Shown here in pieces: positions 34,174 to 43,167 of a stretch of 64,000 nt of DNA. The notes beneath the pieces are model-generated. The model saw only the letters and a program-made list of their open reading frames with translations, had not been told where the DNA came from and did no database searches. Positions within the stretch are counted from its first letter, which is position 1, and each line of letters opens with the position of its first letter. The stretch is from Streptomyces verrucosisporus (GTDB lineage Bacteria > Actinomycetota > Actinomycetes > Streptomycetales > Streptomycetaceae). The translations under genes and the position numbers were made by a program. The DNA lies in the NCBI RefSeq assembly GCF_017114865.1, contig NZ_JADEYH010000002.1, positions 1 to 64,000 on the forward strand, read 5' to 3'.

Positions 34174-35214
34174 TCACACCGCGGCGAGCGCCCGCTCCCC
34201 CGGCTCGCAGGCCTCCCGCAGCGCCTCCAGCTCGTTCGGCGGCAGCCGCAGCGAGGCCCCCCGCCTGCCCGCGTCGAGCATCGACCGGCCCGCCGCCAGC
34301 CACTCCCCGTCGGGCGCCACACCGGCGAACTCGGCCAGCCGTGACAGCTCCCGCTCCGGCGCGTCCAGCAGGTCCTCGTACGACAGGCTCGTCCGGGCCG
34401 CCTCCGGCACCCGGGACAGATGCTCCATGCACTCGGTCACCAGCCGCGACCACAGCTCCCCGAACCGGGCCACCGGCATCACCCGGTCGGACACCAGCCG
34501 GGGGTCGAACGGGTCCCGCAGGAGCCCCGCCAGGTCGGGTGGGAGCTCGCGGGCGTGCTCGGGCGTCAGCTCGGCGCCGAACTCCAGGCCCAGCAGCGCG
34601 TACATCTCCTCCAGCATCGAGATCATCCGGAAACCGGTGTGCCGGCTCATCGACAGCGCGCAGTCGGGGCCGCCCCGGTGGAGGTGGACGAACCCCGCCT
34701 CCGGGAAGCCCGCCCGCAGTCGCGGCACCCACCGCACCGAGAAACCCGAACGCTCCACCACCGCCCGCCGCCCGAACCGGACGCACAGCAGCCCGAACAG
34801 CTCCCGGTACTGCTCCTCGACCGGGCGGCGCGGCCAGGCGCGGACCTGCGGGGCGAGCTCGTCCAGCAGGCCGTCGGGGTCGTCGGTGAGGTGCGGCAGC
34901 ACCATCAGGGACAGTTTGGGAATGCCGGTGGTGTCGGCCGAGAAGCGCCCGGGGCGGCGCGGGTAGAGTAACTCCGGAATGGGCGCGCCGCTGCGGATCA
35001 TCCTGTCGAACGTCGGGCTGGGCTCGGCCAGCAGACGCCAGAACTCCGCCCCCTCCAGGGCCCCTTCGGGCATCCCCTCGGATCCGACCGAGGCCAGCAG
35101 CTCGTTGAGGCTGAGGACCTCCCGGTGCAGGTTCAGCACGCGCGACAGCGCGGTCGAACCGCTCCGCCCGGTGCCCACCACGAACGTCAGCGGCCGCGCT
35201 CCCATGTCTCCCAC
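34174..35214 (-). CDS. PAPS-dependent sulfotransferase family protein
   Basis: 346 residues. The N-terminal P-loop-like 5'-phosphosulfate-binding motif is FVVGTGRSGSTALSRVLN (residues 11-28), and a second PAPS segment lies around FVHLHRGGPDCALSMSR. Members transfer sulfate from PAPS to glycans, lipids or small molecules. A GTG start at 35212-35214 is used, with GGAGGG six bases upstream; an ATG three codons later is also possible. Isolated, with no sulfate-activation genes near. Confidence 0.85.
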   Translation of the reverse strand: MGDMGARPLTFVVGTGRSGSTALSRVLNLHREVLSLNELLASVGSEGMPEGALEGAEFWRLLAEPSPTFDRMIRSGAPIPELLYPRRPGRFSADTTGIPKLSLMVLPHLTDDPDGLLDELAPQVRAWPRRPVEEQYRELFGLLCVRFGRRAVVERSGFSVRWVPRLRAGFPEAGFVHLHRGGPDCALSMSRHTGFRMISMLEEMYALLGLEFGAELTPEHARELPPDLAGLLRDPFDPRLVSDRVMPVARFGELWSRLVTECMEHLSRVPEAARTSLSYEDLLDAPERELSRLAEFAGVAPDGEWLAAGRSMLDAGRRGASLRLPPNELEALREACEPGERALAAV

Positions 35215-35430
35215 CCCAGTGCCCTCCCGCTCCCGCGCCCGGTCCGGCCGCGGCTCTGGTGCCGGTCGGTGATCTCCGTCCCGCAGCGTACGGACCCGGC
35301 CGCGGTGTGCGGCAGGGCGACTTCCGGCCAGAACGGGCCCGGGGGCCGCCCGTGACGGCGGCGCGGCGACGGCCCGCGCGGAGTGCCCGCCCGTTCGCCG
35401 GTGAGGGCCACCGGATGGCAGGGTGTGGGT

Positions 35431-35652
35431 ATGACGGAGGCAAACGGAAACAACAACGGCGGGAGCGGGCCGGGGAACGGCGATGTCGCGGTGGGCATCG
35501 CCGTCGGGACGGCGATCGGGGTCGCCCTGGGCCTGGTGGTGTTCGACGACATCGGCGTCGGGATCGGTGCGGGCATCGCACTCGGCGCCGCCTTCGGTTC
35601 GGCCCGGCGGAGCCGCCGGGAGCGTCCCGGTGGCTCCGGGGGCGAGGGCTGA
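35431..35652 (+). CDS. Small glycine-zipper membrane protein
   Basis: 73 residues: an Asn/Gly-rich start (MTEANGNNNGGSGPGNG), then a hydrophobic stretch of about 40 residues with G-x3-G spacing (VAVGIAVGTAIGVALGLVV and IGVGIGAGIALGAAFG), then a basic tail. Glycine-zipper helices of this type form hairpins in membranes. ATG start. Function unknown; third-position GC supports real coding. Confidence 0.75.
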   Translation: MTEANGNNNGGSGPGNGDVAVGIAVGTAIGVALGLVVFDDIGVGIGAGIALGAAFGSARRSRRERPGGSGGEG

Positions 35653-35700
35653 GCCGCTCCTCCCCGGCCACGGCGGTGGGGGCCGCGGCGCCGGGCCCGG

Positions 35701-36033
35701 TCACGGCAGGGTCCGGAGACCACGGGCGTCGTGCCGCTCGTACGCGGTGAGCGGCCGGATGTCGTCCGGCCCCGCGTCCCACTCCCGCCCGCCACCGACC
35801 GGGCGCGGCCACACCCGCCCGGGGTGGACGTCCATCACGTCTCCGGTCCGCCCGTCCCGCAGGTCCCGTGCCACCGAACCGACCGTGAGCGCGGGCAGTT
35901 CGTCCCGCTCGTCCGCGCTCACCGCGCCGCCCCGGCCCGCGGCACCGCCACGGCCTTCCCGGGCGGCCCGTCCGGCGGTGCGGCCGGCGCGGAGTCCGGC
36001 GCGTGCGCGGTGTGTGCGGGCGTCGGTGTCCAC
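35701..36033 (-). CDS. Small conserved protein with Trp/Arg-rich beta domain
   Basis: Up to 110 residues. The C-terminal 60 ([20 protein letters not shown]...[22 protein letters not shown]) form a compact SH3-like beta pattern seen in many short Streptomyces proteins of unknown function. The N-terminal 40 residues are Ala/Arg/Gly-rich and may not be translated: a GTG at about 35919 ([12 protein letters not shown]) is an alternative start. Neither start has a good ribosome site. Confidence 0.55.
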   Translation of the reverse strand: MDTDARTHRARAGLRAGRTAGRAAREGRGGAAGRGGAVSADERDELPALTVGSVARDLRDGRTGDVMDVHPGRVWPRPVGGGREWDAGPDDIRPLTAYERHDARGLRTLP

Positions 36034-36365
36034 CGGAGACCTCTGCCGTCGGCGGAGATCGCCCGGGAGTGGTGAGTTCGGGATTCCATCGCGCTCCGTG
36101 ATAGGTCGGCGCCCCCCGAGGGGCGACTATCACTTTCCGTATCCAGATCCTCTCCTTCCGAAGTCGGTGTCGGCGGATTCTTCACCGTGACCTCACGCAG
36201 GCCACGGGAAGGGGAACGGACTGTGACGGCGGGGTGCGGAGCCGGGTGCGGCGCGCCGCCGCGGTGGCGGGGTTGACCTCAAGTCGGCTTGAAGTCCTAG
36301 GTTCTCGGTCACGGCCTCGCGGTGGGGCCGTCACGGAAGTGGACGGAAGTGGACGGGAGAACGAG
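36034..36365. other. Intergenic region upstream of the FMN reductase
   Basis: 332 bases. No convincing gene; the SoxR-type promoter at 36273-36303 is the main feature. The leader between that promoter and the reductase start is about 60 bases and includes GGGAGAA as ribosome site. Confidence 0.55.
36273..36303 (+). promoter_or_regulatory. SoxR-type promoter of the FMN reductase gene
   Basis: A -35 TTGACC (36273-36278) and a -10 TAGGTT (36298-36303) are separated by 19 bases, the stretched spacing of MerR-family promoters. The spacer contains CCTCAAGTCGGCTTGAAG (36277-36294), a near-perfect dyad matching the SoxR box (CCTCAAG and CTTGAGG halves, one mismatch). In S. coelicolor SoxR controls a small set of redox enzymes including an FMN reductase-like protein. 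Confidence 0.8.
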
Positions 36366-36920
36366 ATGACCGCAGCGGCACAGCAGGACCAGTACCGCCT
36401 CGCCGTGATCCTGGGGAGCGTGCGCGAGGGGCGATTCGTGACCACGGTGGGGGAGTGGTTCGCCCGGCAGGCCGGGCGGCGCGACGACGTGAAGCTCGAC
36501 GTGATCGACCTGGCGCGGCCCGACGGGGACGCGAGGACGTTCGGCGAGCGGATCGACGCCGCCGACGCCGTCGTGGTCGTGGTGCCCGAGTACAACCACA
36601 GCTTCCCCGGCGAACTGAAGGCGGCGATCGACTCCCTGAAGCCCCAGTGGCGCGCCAAACCGGTCGGGTTCGTCTCCTACGGCGGGCGGGGCGGGGGGCT
36701 GCGGGCGGTGGAGCAGCTGCGGCTGGTCTTCGCCGAGCTGCACGCGGCCACGATCCGGGAGACCGTCAGCTTTCACGACGCCTGGCGGGAGTTCGGGCCG
36801 GACGGCGAGCCGCGCCGGGCGGGCGAGGCGGCCGGGGCCGCGAACGCCCTGCTGGACCAGCTCGCCTGGTGGGCACCGGCCCTGCGGCGGGCGAGGGAGG
36901 AACTGCCGTATCCGGTGTGA
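36366..36920 (+). CDS. NADPH-dependent FMN reductase (flavodoxin-like)
   Basis: 184 residues. FMN_red fold with the N-terminal phosphate loop LGSVREGRFVTTVGEWFA and the signature VPEYNHSFPGELKAAIDSL, followed by KPVGFVSYGGRGGG. These enzymes reduce FMN, quinones or chromate in the cytoplasm. ATG with GGGAGAA before it. The SoxR-type promoter upstream predicts induction by redox-active compounds. Ends at a perfect 19-bp hairpin. Confidence 0.92.
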   Translation: MTAAAQQDQYRLAVILGSVREGRFVTTVGEWFARQAGRRDDVKLDVIDLARPDGDARTFGERIDAADAVVVVVPEYNHSFPGELKAAIDSLKPQWRAKPVGFVSYGGRGGGLRAVEQLRLVFAELHAATIRETVSFHDAWREFGPDGEPRRAGEAAGAANALLDQLAWWAPALRRAREELPYPV

Positions 36921-36933
36921 GGGACGGCGAACG

Positions 36934-36975
36934 CGGAACGGCCGGCCGGGACACCCGTCCCGGCCGGCCGTTCCG
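36934..36975. terminator. Very strong bidirectional terminator
   Basis: Perfect 19-bp inverted repeat (36934-36952 and 36957-36975) with loop ACCC, between the convergent FMN reductase and ankyrin genes. Confidence 0.9.
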
Positions 36976-36984
36976 CACCGCGGC

Positions 36985-37404
36985 TCACTCCGCGCCGAGC
37001 AGCTTCAGCAGCTTGTGGCGGCCGAACATCCGCGCCGTGTCGATGGCCGACGGATCGCCCGCGGCCGGGTCGGCACCGGCCTCCAGCAGCAGCCGCACCA
37101 TCTCCTCCTGGTCCTTGAAGACCGCGCCCCCGATGGGCGTCTGGCCGCGGTCGTTGACCCGGTTGGGGTCGGCGCCGCGCTCCAGCAGGGCCCGCACGGC
37201 GGGGGTGCGGCCGTAGTAGGCGGCGAGCATCAGGATCGAGTCGCCCTTGTCGTTGGTCAGGTTGGCCGGCACACCCGCGTCCACGTACGCCGCCAGGGTG
37301 TCCGTGTCGCCCTCCCGGGCGAGGTCGAAGACCTTGGCCGCGAGCTGGAGCACCTCCGGGTCGTGTGCGGGCTGGGAGGTCTCGGGGGTCGGGGCGTCGG
37401 ACAT
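36985..37404 (-). CDS. Ankyrin-repeat protein
   Basis: 139 residues made of about three to four ankyrin repeats: DTDTLAAYVDAGVPANLTNDKGDSILMLAAYYGR, TPAVRALLERGADPNRVNDRGQTPIGGAVFKDQ and EEMVRLLLEAGADPAAGDPSAI. A soluble cytoplasmic protein-interaction module; partner unknown. Compact ankyrin proteins of this size are common in Streptomyces, often near catalase or stress genes, but none is adjacent here. ATG at 37402-37404 with AGGAGG upstream. Confidence 0.92.
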   Translation of the reverse strand: MSDAPTPETSQPAHDPEVLQLAAKVFDLAREGDTDTLAAYVDAGVPANLTNDKGDSILMLAAYYGRTPAVRALLERGADPNRVNDRGQTPIGGAVFKDQEEMVRLLLEAGADPAAGDPSAIDTARMFGRHKLLKLLGAE

Positions 37405-37618
37405 CGGGTGCCTCCTCGTCGTACCGTCTCGCCGCCGCGGCGGCCGATCGCTTGCAGCCTACGTATGCCCGTTTTCCGGCCGGTGCCGCCGCGCTCCCGC
37501 CGGCCGCGTACCGGATGGCTGCGGTCCGGCCGCGGTGGTGCGGGCGGAAAGGCGGTACGAGGAAGACGCCCGGGACCACCGGGCGTGCCGCCACCCGCAC
37601 CGCCGCGGCCCCGGCCGC

Positions 37619-38884
37619 TCAGAGCTTGATGACGACCAGGGCCGCGTCGTCGGCGGTGCCCCGGTTCATGCCGAGGTCCTCCAGGAGGTTGTCGGCGATC
37701 TCCTCCGGGCCCAGGTCGCGGTGCCGGGTCAGGCTCTCCGACAGCCGCTTCAGCCCGACGTCGATGGACTCCTCGCGGCGCTCGACCAGCCCGTCGGTGT
37801 AGAGGACGAGGGTCGAGCCCGGCACATAGGTGGTGATCGCCTGCGGCCGGTGCGAGGGCCTGCTCCGGGCGGCCAGGGGCACGTCGGTGGCCTGGTCCAG
37901 CAGCTCGGTGAACCCGTCGGGGTGGCACAGCATGGGCGGCAGGTGGCCGGCGCTGCTGTAGGTGAGCGTGTGGGTGTGGGTGTCGATGTCGAGCTTGACG
38001 GCGGTGGTGGCCAGCGCGCCGTCCAGGGAGCGCGCGTACAGGTCCAGGCCGTACAGCGCCTGCGCGGGGCCGTCGGCGACCCGCATGGCGGCGCTGAGGG
38101 CGCTGCGCAGCTGCCCCATCACGCTGGCGGCCTCCAGGCCCCGGCCGACGACGTCGCCCACGGCCACGGCGAAGCGGTCCTCGCTGAGGTTGATCATGTC
38201 GTACCAGTCGCCGCACACGTTCAGCGAGCCCTGGGCGGGCCGGTAGCGCACGGCCGCGTTGCGGCGCTCCAGGGGCATGTGCGTCGGCAGCATGGCCCTC
38301 TGCAGGGTGAGGGCCACCTCGTGCTCGCGGGCGTGCGCCTGCCGCAGCCGCTCGTTGTGCTCGTACAGCTCCCGCGCGCGGGCGTACAGCTCGGCCTCGG
38401 CGATCTTCCCGGCGACCGCCCGCAGGCCGTCGCCGGCGCCGGACAGGCTGCTGGGGCGGGCGAGGCTGTCGCGCACGTACGCGGTGGCGTCCTCGACGCG
38501 GTTGACGATCAGCCGCACCGAGCCGTCCTCGCCGAGGACGGGGGTGTTGACCGGGCTCCAGTACCGCTCCTCGTAACCGCCCCCGGCGCCGGGGCGGGGG
38601 ATGTCGTACCGCTGGAGGATCATGGTGTCCGGCTTGCCCGTCTCCAGTACGCGCCGGAACGAGGCCAGCAGGTTCCTGGGGCCGTCGGCGTTCGGGTCGT
38701 CCGGGTTGGCGGGGAAGACGTCGAACAGATGGCGGCCGATCAGCTCGCCGTGGGAACGTCCGGTGATCTCCAGGTAGGCCTGGTTGGCCTCCACGAAGAC
38801 GAGGTCCCGGTCCAGTACCGACAGGGGGGTCGGGACGGCGTCGAACAGGGCGGCGTAGTCGACGTCGCCGCTCACCTCGCTCAT
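37619..38884 (-). CDS. PAS domain-SpoIIE/RsbU-type serine phosphatase
   Basis: 421 residues. PAS sensor domain (about 10-125; LFDAVPTPLSVLDRDLVFVEANQAYLEITGR), a helical linker with RLRQAHAREHEVALTLQRAMLP, then a PP2C-like SpoIIE domain. Its metal-binding Asp residues are in CGDWYDMI, VGDVVGRGLEA, YTDGLVE and ADDAALVV. It presumably dephosphorylates an anti-anti-sigma factor in response to the PAS ligand or redox state. ATG at 38882-38884 has GGGAGGGG eight bases before it. No partner sigma-regulator gene is adjacent. Confidence 0.92.
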   Translation of the reverse strand: MSEVSGDVDYAALFDAVPTPLSVLDRDLVFVEANQAYLEITGRSHGELIGRHLFDVFPANPDDPNADGPRNLLASFRRVLETGKPDTMILQRYDIPRPGAGGGYEERYWSPVNTPVLGEDGSVRLIVNRVEDATAYVRDSLARPSSLSGAGDGLRAVAGKIAEAELYARARELYEHNERLRQAHAREHEVALTLQRAMLPTHMPLERRNAAVRYRPAQGSLNVCGDWYDMINLSEDRFAVAVGDVVGRGLEAASVMGQLRSALSAAMRVADGPAQALYGLDLYARSLDGALATTAVKLDIDTHTHTLTYSSAGHLPPMLCHPDGFTELLDQATDVPLAARSRPSHRPQAITTYVPGSTLVLYTDGLVERREESIDVGLKRLSESLTRHRDLGPEEIADNLLEDLGMNRGTADDAALVVIKL

Positions 38885-39490
38885 GGCCCCTCCCCTCTGC
38901 GCGGTGCCGGCCGGTGCCGGAGACCGCTCCGTCATGGTGACACGCACCCTCTGTCCGTCTCGAACACTACCGCGCGGCTCGCGGCGGCAGCAGCCCGCGA
39001 ACGGAACGCCGGTACCGCCTTCCGGCCGGGCACACCGCGGGCGGGCGGACGGCCCACCCGGGGTGGAGAGGGCCGATTCGGCCGTTGAGCACATCTTTTG
39101 TGTAATTGTGCACCCGCCTGGGCGGGTGTGTGCCGCACCGGGGCGGCGAGCCAAGACCGTACCCGATCTTGGGAGGACGTGTGGCGGGTTCCACAGCCTC
39201 TCCACACCCCGCGCGGGGGCGGCCGGGCCCGGCCGGGGGGCTCCTCCCCGGAGCGGAAGCAGCGCCGGCCGAACCGGAGGACCCCGTCGCGGGGCTCGGC
39301 GAGCTCGCCCGGCCGTCCGGTCCGGGGAGCACGTGCCGGACGCGGCGGTGTTTCCGGAAGGCGGAGGGGTGGGCCACCGGTGCGGTTCCGGAGTCCTTCG
39401 GTGCGCGGGCAGGCATGCCGAGGGCGGGGCGGGCGGCGCCCGGTACAGCGTCCCGTACCCGTGCCCCCGTACCCGCGCCCGCGCCGGGTG
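38885..39490. other. 606-base gene-poor region with palindromes
   Basis: No gene is supportable. It contains an AT-richer island (about 39085-39110), a 13-base palindrome GGCCGATTCGGCC (39071-39083) and an eight-bp hairpin CACCCGCC/GGCGGGTG (39111-39128). A plus-strand frame starting at GTG 39181 behind GGGAGGA looks tempting but would run antisense through the eis-like gene. The SpoIIE promoter should lie in the left part. Confidence 0.5.
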
Positions 39491-40750
39491 TCAGAAGACG
39501 TCCGGCGCCCAGGGCCTGCGGCCCGTGCGCAGCAGGGCGTCCGCCAGGGCCGCCGCGCCCGGGCGCTCCTCGTCGAGCTGCCCCAGTTCCCGCAGCCGCG
39601 AGGCGGACTCGTCCCCCAGGTACATCGAGCTCAGCGCGCCCACCCCCGTCGAGAGGTCGGCCGGGCGCGTGGTGGGCGCGCAGGTGGCGCCCTCGGGGGA
39701 GGCGTCCAGCAGGAAGCGCCCCCCGGCGATGCCCATCGGGTCCTCCAGCTCCAGCACCAGCGTGCCGGGGACCGGGTACGTACGGGCCCGGAGCAGCGCG
39801 GGGACGTCCAGCGGGCGCAGCCACAGGAAGTCCGCGTGGGAGGTGATCCGGGCGGCGCGCGGGTTCGGCAGCAGCCGGGGCATCAGGCAGTCGGGGGCGA
39901 GCCGGCGGCAGTGGACGGTGGCGACCCAGTCCATGGAGAGCAGGAAGTGCCACAGGGCCCGCTCGGCGGCCGCGTCGGCGGCGATCAGGTCGCGGACGCG
40001 GGCGTTCAGGCGCGGCGCCTTGTTCTCCCAGTGGTCGTCGGCGGTGTACGTCAGAAGCCCCCGCACATCTCCCGCGGCGTCGCGGTACACGGCGTGGGAG
40101 GCCTGGGTGAAGCCGCTGCCGGGCCAGTCGATCGCGCCGGTGTTCAGCTTCCACCAGCGCTCGGTGCGATCCGTCATGCCCTGCCGGTCGGGCAGCGCGC
40201 GCACCCGCTCGTGCAGCGCGGCGCCCAGGACGCGCGCTTGGGCGGGCTCCACCAGGTCGATCCGGGCGCCCTCCTCCTCGGGGCGCGACCAGCGCGGGTC
40301 CAGCCCGGCGCGGGCGGCGTCCACGGTCCAGTCGGTCGACCAGGTGGCCGGGCCGTAGCCGTAGCGGCCGTAGATCGGGTACTCGGCGGAGTCCAGAGTG
40401 GAGCAGACGTCCCCGCGCTCGCGCCCGTCGGCCAGCGCGTCGCGCATCATCCGCGTCAGCAGCCCGCGGCGGCGGTGGGTGGGCAGGACGGAGACGTTGG
40501 TGACGGCCAGGGAGTCCACCGCCGCGCCCCCGGGGACGGTCAGCCGCTGCGGCAGCGTGCGGAAGGTGGCGACGCAGCGGCCGTCCTCGAAACCCCCTTG
40601 CGTGCGGTCGAGTTCGATCGCGCCGCGCCGGGCGGCCAGCTCCTCGGCGGTGAGTTCCGCGGAGTGCAGGAAACCGGCGCGCAGGGCGCGCAGCCAGCCC
40701 GGGTACTCGTCCTCGGCGATGGTGCGGATGTCAGGGGCGTTCGAGTCCAT
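39491..40750 (-). CDS. Eis-like GNAT acetyltransferase
   Basis: 419 residues with the Eis architecture: an N-terminal GNAT domain with acetyl-CoA loop VSVLPTHRRRGLLTRMM, a second degenerate GNAT domain, and a sterol-carrier-like C-terminal domain. The chain ends in PDVF; the terminal Phe carboxylate serves as catalytic base in Eis. SSMYLGD supplies the conserved region near the C-terminus. Mycobacterial Eis acetylates aminoglycosides and host peptides; the Streptomyces substrate is unknown. It is 25 bases downstream of the asparaginase gene and probably co-transcribed. Confidence 0.85.
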   Translation of the reverse strand: MDSNAPDIRTIAEDEYPGWLRALRAGFLHSAELTAEELAARRGAIELDRTQGGFEDGRCVATFRTLPQRLTVPGGAAVDSLAVTNVSVLPTHRRRGLLTRMMRDALADGRERGDVCSTLDSAEYPIYGRYGYGPATWSTDWTVDAARAGLDPRWSRPEEEGARIDLVEPAQARVLGAALHERVRALPDRQGMTDRTERWWKLNTGAIDWPGSGFTQASHAVYRDAAGDVRGLLTYTADDHWENKAPRLNARVRDLIAADAAAERALWHFLLSMDWVATVHCRRLAPDCLMPRLLPNPRAARITSHADFLWLRPLDVPALLRARTYPVPGTLVLELEDPMGIAGGRFLLDASPEGATCAPTTRPADLSTGVGALSSMYLGDESASRLRELGQLDEERPGAAALADALLRTGRRPWAPDVF

Positions 40751-40775
40751 GGGGGGTTACGTTAGGGCCGCCCCC

Positions 40776-41801
40776 TCAGAACGTCGCGCGGATTTCCCCC
40801 ACCCGCCGCCCGCCGCCCAGCAGCGGGGCGTCGCCTATCTCCGCCAGCGCCGGGGACTCCACGCCCATCCGCGCCAGCGTCCGGGCCAGGACCGGGCCGA
40901 GCGCCCGCAGCCCGCCGTCGTCGATCTTGATCGCCAGCGCGCGGCCGTCGGGCAGGGCCACCGCCTGGACCGCCTCGGCGCCCACCTTCGCCAGTGCGCC
41001 CGGCACCCCGCGCATCAGGTGGGTGTCCTCGCGCCGGGTGCCCGCCACGTACTCGGGGTGGGCTCGCATGGCGTCGGCGACCCGGCGCTCGGGGGTGCCC
41101 GCCCCGGCCAGCACGAAGGAACGGAAGGCGCGGGCCAGGCCGGTGAGGGAGATCGCCATCAGCGGGGCGCCGCAGCCGTCGGTGCCGGTGTGCGCGACCG
41201 GCTCGCCCGCCGCGGCCTCGATCCGCTCGCGCACCAGCGTCTGGAGGGGGTGGCCGGGGTCGAGGTAGTCGGCGCCGGACCAGCCGTTCACCCGGCAGGC
41301 GGCGAGCATGGCGGTGTGCTTGCCCGAGCAGTTCATGGCGGTGCGGGAGGGACGCGAGCCCGCCGCCAGGAACCGGTCGGCCTCCTCCCGGTCCAGCGGC
41401 AGGTCGGGCGGGCAGCCCAGGTCGTCCTCGGCCAGCCCGTGCTCGGCGAGCATGGTGCGCACCAGCTCCAGGTGGAAGGGCTCGCCGGAGTGGCTGGCGG
41501 CGGCCAGCGCCAGTCGCTCGCCCGACAGCTCCAGGCCGGCGTGCAGCACGGCCGCCGCCTGCATCGGCTTGTTGGACGAGCGGGGGTAGACCGGCGCGGC
41601 CACCTCGCCCAGCGACCACTCCACGCCGCCGTCCGGCCCGAGCACCACCACGGAACCGCGGTGGCCGCCCTCGGTGAACCCCGAGCGCACGACCTCGGCG
41701 AGGACGGGGAGCCGTGCGGAGGGCGCTCCGGCGAGCGGCCCGGGCCGCTCGCCGGGAGCGGGAGCGGGGGTGTTCGCGGGCGGGGTGGTGCTGGCGGACA
41801 T
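40776..41801 (-). CDS. L-asparaginase II family (thermolabile, PF06089 type)
   Basis: 341 residues of the Rhizobium-type asparaginase class with serine-beta-lactamase-like fold. Conserved motifs are YPRSSNKPMQ, ASHSGEPFH, MNCSGKHTAML and GTDGCGAPLMA; the Ser-Lys and the two cysteines are characteristic. It hydrolyses asparagine to aspartate and ammonia in the cytoplasm (no signal peptide; the first 27 residues are Pro/Ala-rich). ATG at 41799-41801. It lies 43 bases after rsiG and 25 before the eis-like gene. Confidence 0.9.
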   Translation of the reverse strand: MSASTTPPANTPAPAPGERPGPLAGAPSARLPVLAEVVRSGFTEGGHRGSVVVLGPDGGVEWSLGEVAAPVYPRSSNKPMQAAAVLHAGLELSGERLALAAASHSGEPFHLELVRTMLAEHGLAEDDLGCPPDLPLDREEADRFLAAGSRPSRTAMNCSGKHTAMLAACRVNGWSGADYLDPGHPLQTLVRERIEAAAGEPVAHTGTDGCGAPLMAISLTGLARAFRSFVLAGAGTPERRVADAMRAHPEYVAGTRREDTHLMRGVPGALAKVGAEAVQAVALPDGRALAIKIDDGGLRALGPVLARTLARMGVESPALAEIGDAPLLGGGRRVGEIRATF

Positions 41802-41844
41802 GGGCGGCCTTCCCTGGGTGTAGGGGGGACGACCGCCCCCGGGG

Positions 41845-42525
41845 TCAGGGCAGCAGGTCGTCCACGTGTGCTTCGCCCTCACGGTACCTGCGCGCGATCT
41901 CGGCGCTGCACCCGTTCGCCGTCCGCTGGAGCGCCCGGCGGCGCAGGGAGATCCGGTGCTCGTGCTCGCCCAGCCGCGCCATGGCGGCGTGCAGCTCGGC
42001 GTCGGTGCGGGCGGTGAGGTCGGACAGCTCGACCTCGGCGAGCACCTCCTCGGCCAGCCGCCGGTACTCCTCGCTGCGCGGGGTGCGCAGCGTCACATGG
42101 CGGGCCGAGCGGGCCGGGCCCCGGCCGGGCGGGGGAGCGTCGGCGAGGATCTCCGCCAGCCGGTCGATCAGGGGCACGTCCGCGGCGCTGCGGCGGGCCA
42201 GTTCGGCGCGGAGGATGTCGACGCGGCCCTGGACCAGCCGCCGCACGTAGCTGAGGTCGGCCTCCTCCTGCTGCGCCTGGCGGCGCAGCTCGCGCAGCTG
42301 GGGCAGGCGCAGGCCGGTCAGCTCGAAAGGCCCGGTGTCGTGCGGGACCGCCGGGGGCGCCCCGCCCGCGGCGGCGGCACCGCCGGCCTCGGCGGGCGGC
42401 CCCGCCGGGGCGGTCCCCGCGGCGCCCGCCGGGTCGGCGGAGCCGGTCGTGGAGGTGGTCGTGGAGGCGGCCTCGCGGGCCGCCGGTACGGCTCCGGGCG
42501 TCCGCCCGGTTCCGGCAGTGCTCAT
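41845..42525 (-). CDS. rsiG: RsiG, c-di-GMP-binding anti-sigma factor of sigma-WhiG
   Basis: 226 residues: a low-complexity Ala/Thr/Pro-rich N-terminus (1-65), then helices. The c-di-GMP motif E-x3-S-x2-R-x3-Q-x3-D fits exactly at E88-S92-R95-Q99-D103. A second copy in the antiparallel helix fits at E189-S193-R196-Q200 with Asn204 in place of Asp. Streptomyces RsiG holds sigma-WhiG inactive when armed with c-di-GMP, delaying sporulation. Homologues are frequently mislabelled as transporter substrate-binding proteins. ATG at 42523-42525; asparaginase and eis-like genes follow on the same strand. Confidence 0.9.
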   Translation of the reverse strand: MSTAGTGRTPGAVPAAREAASTTTSTTGSADPAGAAGTAPAGPPAEAGGAAAAGGAPPAVPHDTGPFELTGLRLPQLRELRRQAQQEEADLSYVRRLVQGRVDILRAELARRSAADVPLIDRLAEILADAPPPGRGPARSARHVTLRTPRSEEYRRLAEEVLAEVELSDLTARTDAELHAAMARLGEHEHRISLRRRALQRTANGCSAEIARRYREGEAHVDDLLP

Positions 42526-42715
42526 CTTCTGTGTGCCCCTCATCCCCTTCGCCGTGGACCACAACGAGGTACCACGGCCCGTCACGGATACGCCGCAGGC
42601 CACCGTGCGCACCGTGCTGCACGCATCGTGCCACCGCGGGCACCCTGCGTGCAGTCCGGGCCACCCATCCGGCGGCGGTCGGCGGGCGCACGACCGGGGC
42701 GGCATGATGGTCGGC

Positions 42716-43141
42716 ATGCGAGCTGTGGTGCAGAGGGTCGACGGCGCGAAGGTCGTCGTCGCGGGAGAGACCGTCGGCGAGATCACCGGGGAGGGGCTGT
42801 GCGTGCTGGTCGGGGTGACCCACGACGACACCCCCGACAAGGCCGGCCGGCTCGCGCGCAAACTGTGGGGCCTGCGGATCCTGGAGGACGAGAGGTCCTG
42901 CTCGGACACCGGCGCCCCTCTGCTGGTCGTCAGCCAGTTCACCCTCTACGGCGACGCCCGCAAGGGGCGCCGCCCCACCTGGCAGGCCGCCGCCCCCGGT
43001 CCGGTGGCCGAGCCCCTGGTCGAGGAGGTGTGCGCCGGGCTGCGGGCGCTGGGCGCGCGGGTGGAGACGGGCCGCTTCGGGGCGAAGATGGAGGTCTCGC
43101 TCACCAACGACGGCCCGTTCACGGTGCTGCTGGAGGTCTGA
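42716..43141 (+). CDS. dtd: D-aminoacyl-tRNA deacylase
   Basis: 141 residues, full length. Begins [15 protein letters not shown]; the two signature motifs are SQFTLYGD (residues 73-80) and the cross-subunit TNDGPFT (130-136) with the Gly-Pro dipeptide that excludes L-amino acids. It hydrolyses D-aminoacyl-tRNAs in the cytoplasm as a homodimer. ATG at 42716 is chosen for the family-conserved N-terminus; two further ATGs lie four and five codons upstream. Divergent from rsiG across 190 bases. Confidence 0.95.
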   Translation: MRAVVQRVDGAKVVVAGETVGEITGEGLCVLVGVTHDDTPDKAGRLARKLWGLRILEDERSCSDTGAPLLVVSQFTLYGDARKGRRPTWQAAAPGPVAEPLVEEVCAGLRALGARVETGRFGAKMEVSLTNDGPFTVLLEV

Positions 43142-43167
43142 GGGCCCGTCCCCGGAGGTCTCGGGGC

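Noticed and set aside
35919..36185. 88-codon minus-strand frame beginning MKNPPTPTSEGEDLD
   Set aside because: Overlaps the better-supported 35701-36033 gene in another frame; composition Ser/Pro-rich and no family pattern.
39181..39846. Plus-strand frame starting at GTG 39181 behind a good GGGAGGA
   Set aside because: It would run antisense through the 3' third of the eis-like gene, and its product is Pro/Arg/Gly-rich with no recognisable domain; kept only as a note in the gene-poor region.
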